This document shows, in pieces, positions 60,506-64,000 of a DNA stretch of 64,000 bases. The stretch spans positions 85,356,814 to 85,420,813 of the forward strand of contig OZ024908.1 in NCBI GenBank assembly GCA_964017125.1, written 5' to 3'. The position numbers were made by a program, and so were the translations under genes. Every line of letters starts with the position of its first letter. The stretch's first letter is position 1. Origin of the DNA: Flabesymbios commensalis (lineage: Eukaryota > Annelida > Polychaeta > Terebellida > Flabelligeridae). The notes beneath the pieces are model-generated. The model did no database searches and was not told where the DNA came from. It worked only from the letters and a program-made list of their open reading frames with translations.

Positions 60506-60655
60506 GAAAATAAAAGTGAAGTGATGAACAAACGCATTCTATTTTAGAAGAAGACTAGGTTTTTCTACAGTGAGTTCACGTTGTAAGCTATCGAGTCGCC
60601 AAATGCTCGATACTGGCATTTGTTACACTGAGCCCTGTGAGGTGTTTGGTTGAAT
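60506..60655. other. Unique spacer
   Basis: No feature. Confidence 0.4.
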
Positions 60656-60940
60656 TTAATCTTTACAACGCTGAAATATTCTATATAAACCAAGAGATCA
60701 AAGGATTTATTCCATTTGATATAATCAGAAATGTCATATTTCCGCTTCTTTTGAATACCTATGTTAAGGGTCTACAGCCAATTTTATTTTTTACTCTATC
60801 AATGCGGGGGTCGATTTTAAACGTCAGAATCTGAAGACTATACACTCTAAACAATATAGGTTCTTCAGAAGGAACCCTTCAGTACTATCACCTATATTGT
60901 GTAGACGTCTAAAATCGGTCACCGCGCGGTAAGGGTATAA
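60656..60940 (+). mobile_element. Family A foldback MITE, copy A9, with nested foldback
   Basis: TTAATCTTTACAACGCTGAA start, TTGAATACCTATGTTAAGGG, AATGCGGGGGTCGATTTTAA and its mirror CTAAAATCGGTCACCGCGCG. The centre of the palindrome is replaced by an insert at 60,850-60,901 with ACAATATAGGT / ACCTATATTGT arms. Confidence 0.75.
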
Positions 60941-61079
60941 CCCCCCTCAAGAGCACTGAGGTTCACTACAGTGCTATATTATTCCCACTTGTGAGAGCAG
61001 TTCCTACAAGTGAAGTGTGTCTTAACTCTTACACCCGCGGCGCCATTTACCTCCCCACCTCCCGTAATAACGCATGCAG

Positions 61080-61265
61080 CTATCACACCTTTCACCTTGT
61101 ACTCCGCTTTTTCTGAGCCTCATTCTGACTCTGGGGTGTTTTCAATCAGAGTAATGTTTCCCGCGGCCGTCAGTCACCACGTTCTCGTCATTTATCGCCG
61201 AGGTCACGTTTACACACACTCTGATCACATGCAGGTCACGTGCTACACGAGTTTTGATTCTCTGT
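61080..61265 (+). repeat. Dispersed repeat R, copy 2
   Basis: TTTCTGAGCCTCATTCTGAC, CGCGGCCGTCAGTCACCACG and AGGTCACGTGCTACACGAG, colinear with 40,139-40,300. Confidence 0.65.
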
Positions 61266-61539
61266 GGCTAGATATTAGATGTTAAAATGTAGTTCTAACC
61301 TAGCATCTCAGAAGTATGATTGACGTAAATTTAATCATATCAATACAAGTCAGAGACCTGCAAATGGATAAAAGGTGACCCTCTTTACTCTGGACAGGGA
61401 ATATCCTGGTTTGAAATGTCTAAATATGGTGTTATAGTAGTGTTTCTAAAATTATATTAGTCTGTTTTTATATTAGTCCTCGTCATATCATTTTCTCAGT
61501 TGACTTGGTCCATGGAGGATTATATTTGCAGACCTAGGA
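61266..61539. other. Unique region
   Basis: No feature. Confidence 0.4.
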
Positions 61540-61627
61540 CCCAGCAAACACAAAACATTTGTATAACATTTATACAACGTCGGCCCAACGTCTTCTACGT
61601 TGGTACAAATGTTTTGTGTTTGCTGGG
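61540..61627. mobile_element. CCCAGCAAAC-type MITE, compact 88-bp form
   Basis: Perfect ends CCCAGCAAACACAAAACATT / AATGTTTTGTGTTTGCTGGG and interior ACGTCGGCCCAACGTC / GACGTTGG-like foldback. It is the short counterpart of the 2.3-kb element at 5,052-7,346. Confidence 0.85.
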
Positions 61628-61689
61628 GACCGATCAATTACTTCATCGTTACATTTCCACTCAGCTGGAGCATGTTGAGCCGCAGTAGA

Positions 61690-61908
61690 TTAATCCTTAA
61701 CGGGCTGACATATTCTGGTATAAACCAAATGTGTTTTTTTTCCAATTTGAAATCATCATAGATGTTATACTCAGATCTTACCGATTCATTTGAATACATA
61801 TGTTATGGGTCTACGGCCATTATAAAAGCAGGGATCGACCTTAGACGTCATAATCTGACGACTACAGACGTCATATTCTAGCTTCAAAGTCGATCCCAAC
61901 GCTGAAAG
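61690..61908 (+). mobile_element. Family A foldback MITE, copy A10
   Basis: TTAATCCTTAACGGGCTGAC, GATTCATTTGAATACATATG, TTATGGGTCTACGGCC, AGCAGGGATCGACCTTAGAC and a GACGTC palindrome with the mirror AAAGTCGATCCCAACGCTG. Confidence 0.75.
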
Positions 61909-61911
61909 TCT

Positions 61912-62048
61912 GGCTGAATTACAACCAACATTTGCCCAACATCTGCAATGCTGTTATTTCTGATGAGAGCCTGAGTGTATGAGTGAATTACAACCAACTT
62001 CTGCACAACATGTACACAGTGTTATAATGTCTCAGAGCCTGAGGGATG
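61912..62048. repeat. Two-copy tandem of about 67 bp
   Basis: TGAATTACAACCAAC(A/T)T(T/C)TG, CACAACATGTACA or CCCAACATCTGCA, and AGAGCCTGAG recur once in order. Confidence 0.7.
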
Positions 62049-62264
62049 ACAGTAAAACCTATTGGTGGACTAATGCAGCAAATGTCGGCAAACACACCCT
62101 CAGACATTTGATGTCAGATTCTGCTAGGAGTTCAAAGATAAACCTGGAAATCCTGGACATTGCATGACGCCTGTTGTCACAGAGATGTACATGTACGTAC
62201 TACACGACGTGGTCTTATAAAATGTGTTTTGTATTAATTTAGGTAATCCTGTAACCGCCGGTTA
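62049..62264. other. Unique region
   Basis: Nothing recognised. Confidence 0.35.
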
Positions 62265-62378
62265 TATTCATTAGTTTTTTCCTGTTTTTATAAGCTTAAT
62301 AAATACCAACTTTTTAAAAATCGTTGACCTCCATTTTGCAAGTCTGAATAATTTCCACTCACTTGAAGTTGAGGCACT
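62265..62378 (-). mobile_element. Family B MITE fragment
   Basis: CCGCCGGTTATATTCATTAG, TTGACCTCCATTTTGCAAGT and CACTCACTTGAAGTTGAGG correspond to the family B left half at 34.05-34.19 kb. Truncated at the direct repeat that follows. Confidence 0.55.
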
Positions 62379-62384
62379 CGATTT

Positions 62385-62590
62385 GTTAATCTTAGCGAGG
62401 GTCTCCCAAACAGGTAATTTGCATTCTGTCTGTCTGCTTTCCTCTGTTGTGAATGAGGAATATGACATGATGATAAATGTGTCAGTTTAACAGTACTAAG
62501 TTGATCCGAAATAATCTACTAGATACCAAAATCACAATGATCATATGACTGTCACAGTAAAGCCTGCATATTCCACTTCCTTCCTTGCTT
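62385..62590 (+). repeat. Direct repeat, left copy
   Basis: AATCTTAGCGAGGGTCT, TGCATTCTGTCTGTCTGCTT, GATAAATGTGTCAGTTTAAC and TTGATCCGAAATAATCTAC recur in order at 63,507-63,708, about 1.12 kb downstream, with higher divergence at the right end. Confidence 0.85.
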
Positions 62591-62836
62591 AACCATTTCA
62601 AGCCCGAATTTACCATTGTCATCTTAATCCACTACAAGCCGCGAATTGCTGCCGCAATTCTCGACTTGTAGTGGATGAAGATGATTTGACGTGGGTGGAA
62701 AAGTAAAGAAAATTTCCATGTATTGGTAAGCCAGTTTTATGGAAAGTTTCGTTCTAAAACCCTTGGTTGTAGGAAAATTAGGTCTGCTTTGGATTTAAAA
62801 TGATGCTTTAATGCATCGTGAGGGCTTAAAGGGTTG
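62589..62836. mobile_element. TTAA foldback MITE (family B variant)
   Basis: TTAACCATTTCAAGCCC at 62,589 and GGGCTTAAAGGGTTGA ending 62,836. The palindrome is CATCTTAATCCACTACAAGCC / CGACTTGTAGTGGATGAAGATG. It is inserted at the end of the left direct repeat, where the right copy shows the uninterrupted TTGCTTACTATGTCC. Confidence 0.75.
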
Positions 62837-62859
62837 AAGAGCTACATAATACAATTTAT

Positions 62860-63430
62860 TTTTTCATCCATTTATTTTTTCATCCATTTATTTTTTCATC
62901 ATTGAATTAATTGGTGCGTGAAATACCGAACAAATTATTTATGCGAAACAAGAAAAACATTCTCGACCCCAAATCACATAGAAACCAGAAATTATACATA
63001 TCCAGATGGTAAATCAATATATATTTTTAAAAATGAAGCAAACGGAATATAGTTCCGAAATATAGTTCATAAGCAGATAATTATTTCGTGGCCCCAAAAT
63101 CACCTAGAAAGGGACATTACACCTAGCATTTGGCCAAAATAAAAAACTGGATGCACCATGAGTTTTTAAAAAAAAATTAAAACGGCAGCCATCTCCTATT
63201 TGTGAGTGAATATAGGTCAAATTACCTGAATGAACGAATTAATGAATTTCTCAACCCAAATTATCTAGAAACCATACGTTGGTGGTAAACAAATATAATT
63301 TTTCCTAAATTTAAAAATGAAGCCATCTTGAATTGGTGGATGAAATATGGGTTAACTTATCCCAAGGGACCAACAAATGATCTTCGCGGCTCAAAATCAC
63401 ATAGAAAACATAAATTACAAAACAATTTAG
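62860..63430. repeat. Degenerate tandem of about 140 bp, four copies
   Basis: AAATCACATAGAAACC and variants recur at about 62,971, 63,098, 63,258 and 63,394, each followed by TTTTTAAAAATGAAG-like or related blocks. A TTTTTTCATCCATTTA triplet precedes it. Confidence 0.6.
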
Positions 63431-63506
63431 GCAAAATTTTAAATTTACTCAAATATTTACTTGATGACCTTTGATGACCTCTACTACTCGCGATAGTGCT
63501 CTTTTT

Positions 63507-63708
63507 TAATCTTAGCGAGGGTCTTCTAACCATGTAATTTGCATTCTGTCTGTCTGCTTTCCTTTTTTGTGAATGAGGAATATGACATGATGATAAATGT
63601 GTCAGTTTAACATGTCTAAGTTGATCCGAAATAATCTACTAGATGCAAAAATCACAATGATTATAATGTCCGCCACAAATTAAGCTTAGATATTCCACGT
63701 TCTTACTT
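63507..63708 (+). repeat. Direct repeat, right copy
   Basis: Pairs with 62,385-62,590. Confidence 0.85.
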
Positions 63709-64000
63709 GCTTACTATGTCCACTTTCAGTCAAAGGAACATGAGACCTCCTGTTGAATTGGAACATCCCTCGAGTCATAAAGAGTGCACATGGATTTGTG
63801 CACAATTGTACAGAATTCTCTTAGCTGGAATAAAGTTATGCAAATCACTGGTGATAAGTGATGAGATTTGCTAATCATGTGACCTTGGTCATCATCACTA
63901 AGGTCACCTACATGATCATGATCAGAGAAAACAATAATGGGACCGGAAGTAGATGGAACAGGAGCAAGGATCTCGTGACAATCACATGATGAAGAACCAG
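63709..64000. other. Unique region to window end
   Basis: Contains ATCACTGGTGATAAGTGATGAG and ATGATCATGATCA-type small palindromes; no gene. Confidence 0.35.

Noticed and set aside
62385-63708. Small LTR retrotransposon (TRIM)
   Set aside because: The direct repeats lack TG/CA ends, a primer site and target duplication, and their homology fades gradually at the right end.

Overview
The window looks like a gene-poor, repeat-dense stretch of a marine invertebrate genome, most likely a mollusc or another lophotrochozoan. That placement is an inference. It rests on a CsRn1/Kabuki-like Ty3/Gypsy element, tRNA-headed SINEs with (ATTC)n tails, decayed LINE 3' ends with short tandem tails, very long microsatellites and dense foldback MITEs. 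No bacterial operon, CRISPR array, rRNA or convincing tRNA gene is visible, and no intact host gene could be recognised. The best host-gene candidates are three related short exons on the minus strand at 21-24 kb.

Layout. 1-2.3 kb: CAT and ATT trinucleotide arrays. 2.5-5.0 kb: foldback MITEs. 5.05-7.35 kb: a CCCAGCAAAC-type MITE expanded from inside into about 2 kb of 32-bp tandem repeats derived from its own end, with another TIR element nested in the array. 7.5-19 kb: mostly unique AT-rich sequence with many TTAA-flanked foldbacks, two adjacent SINEs and several dispersed repeats. 19.7-20.9 kb: decayed LINE 3' half. 21.0-24.0 kb: duplicated exon cluster. 24-30 kb: MITEs, a SINE and LINE crumbs. 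30.7-37.9 kb: a 29-bp minisatellite of nearly 200 units with a recent 2.7-2.9 kb tandem duplication. 38.5-38.8 kb: TTGA array. 40.6-41.2 kb: LINE tail plus SINE. 41.2-60.5 kb: a 4.5-kb module carried in three partial tandem copies separated by ATTC arrays. An 8-kb Ty3/Gypsy LTR element (43,813-51,857) is inserted in copy 1. 60.6-64 kb: more MITEs, a dispersed repeat shared with 40.1 kb, and two 0.2-kb direct repeats flanking a degenerate tandem.

How the parts relate. The commonest feature is a superfamily of about 20 non-autonomous elements with TTAA ends and CCCTT...AAGGG termini, the pattern expected of piggyBac-mobilised MITEs. They carry several unrelated internal palindromes and sometimes chain together by sharing one TTAA. 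One copy has both an empty and a filled site in this window. Relative order can be read locally. The 4.5-kb module duplicated first (copies about 5% apart by eye in one stretch). The LTR element came later (LTRs differ at about 7 of 418 positions). Copy 3 of the module is a mosaic of copies 1 and 2. All identities were counted by eye and are approximate.
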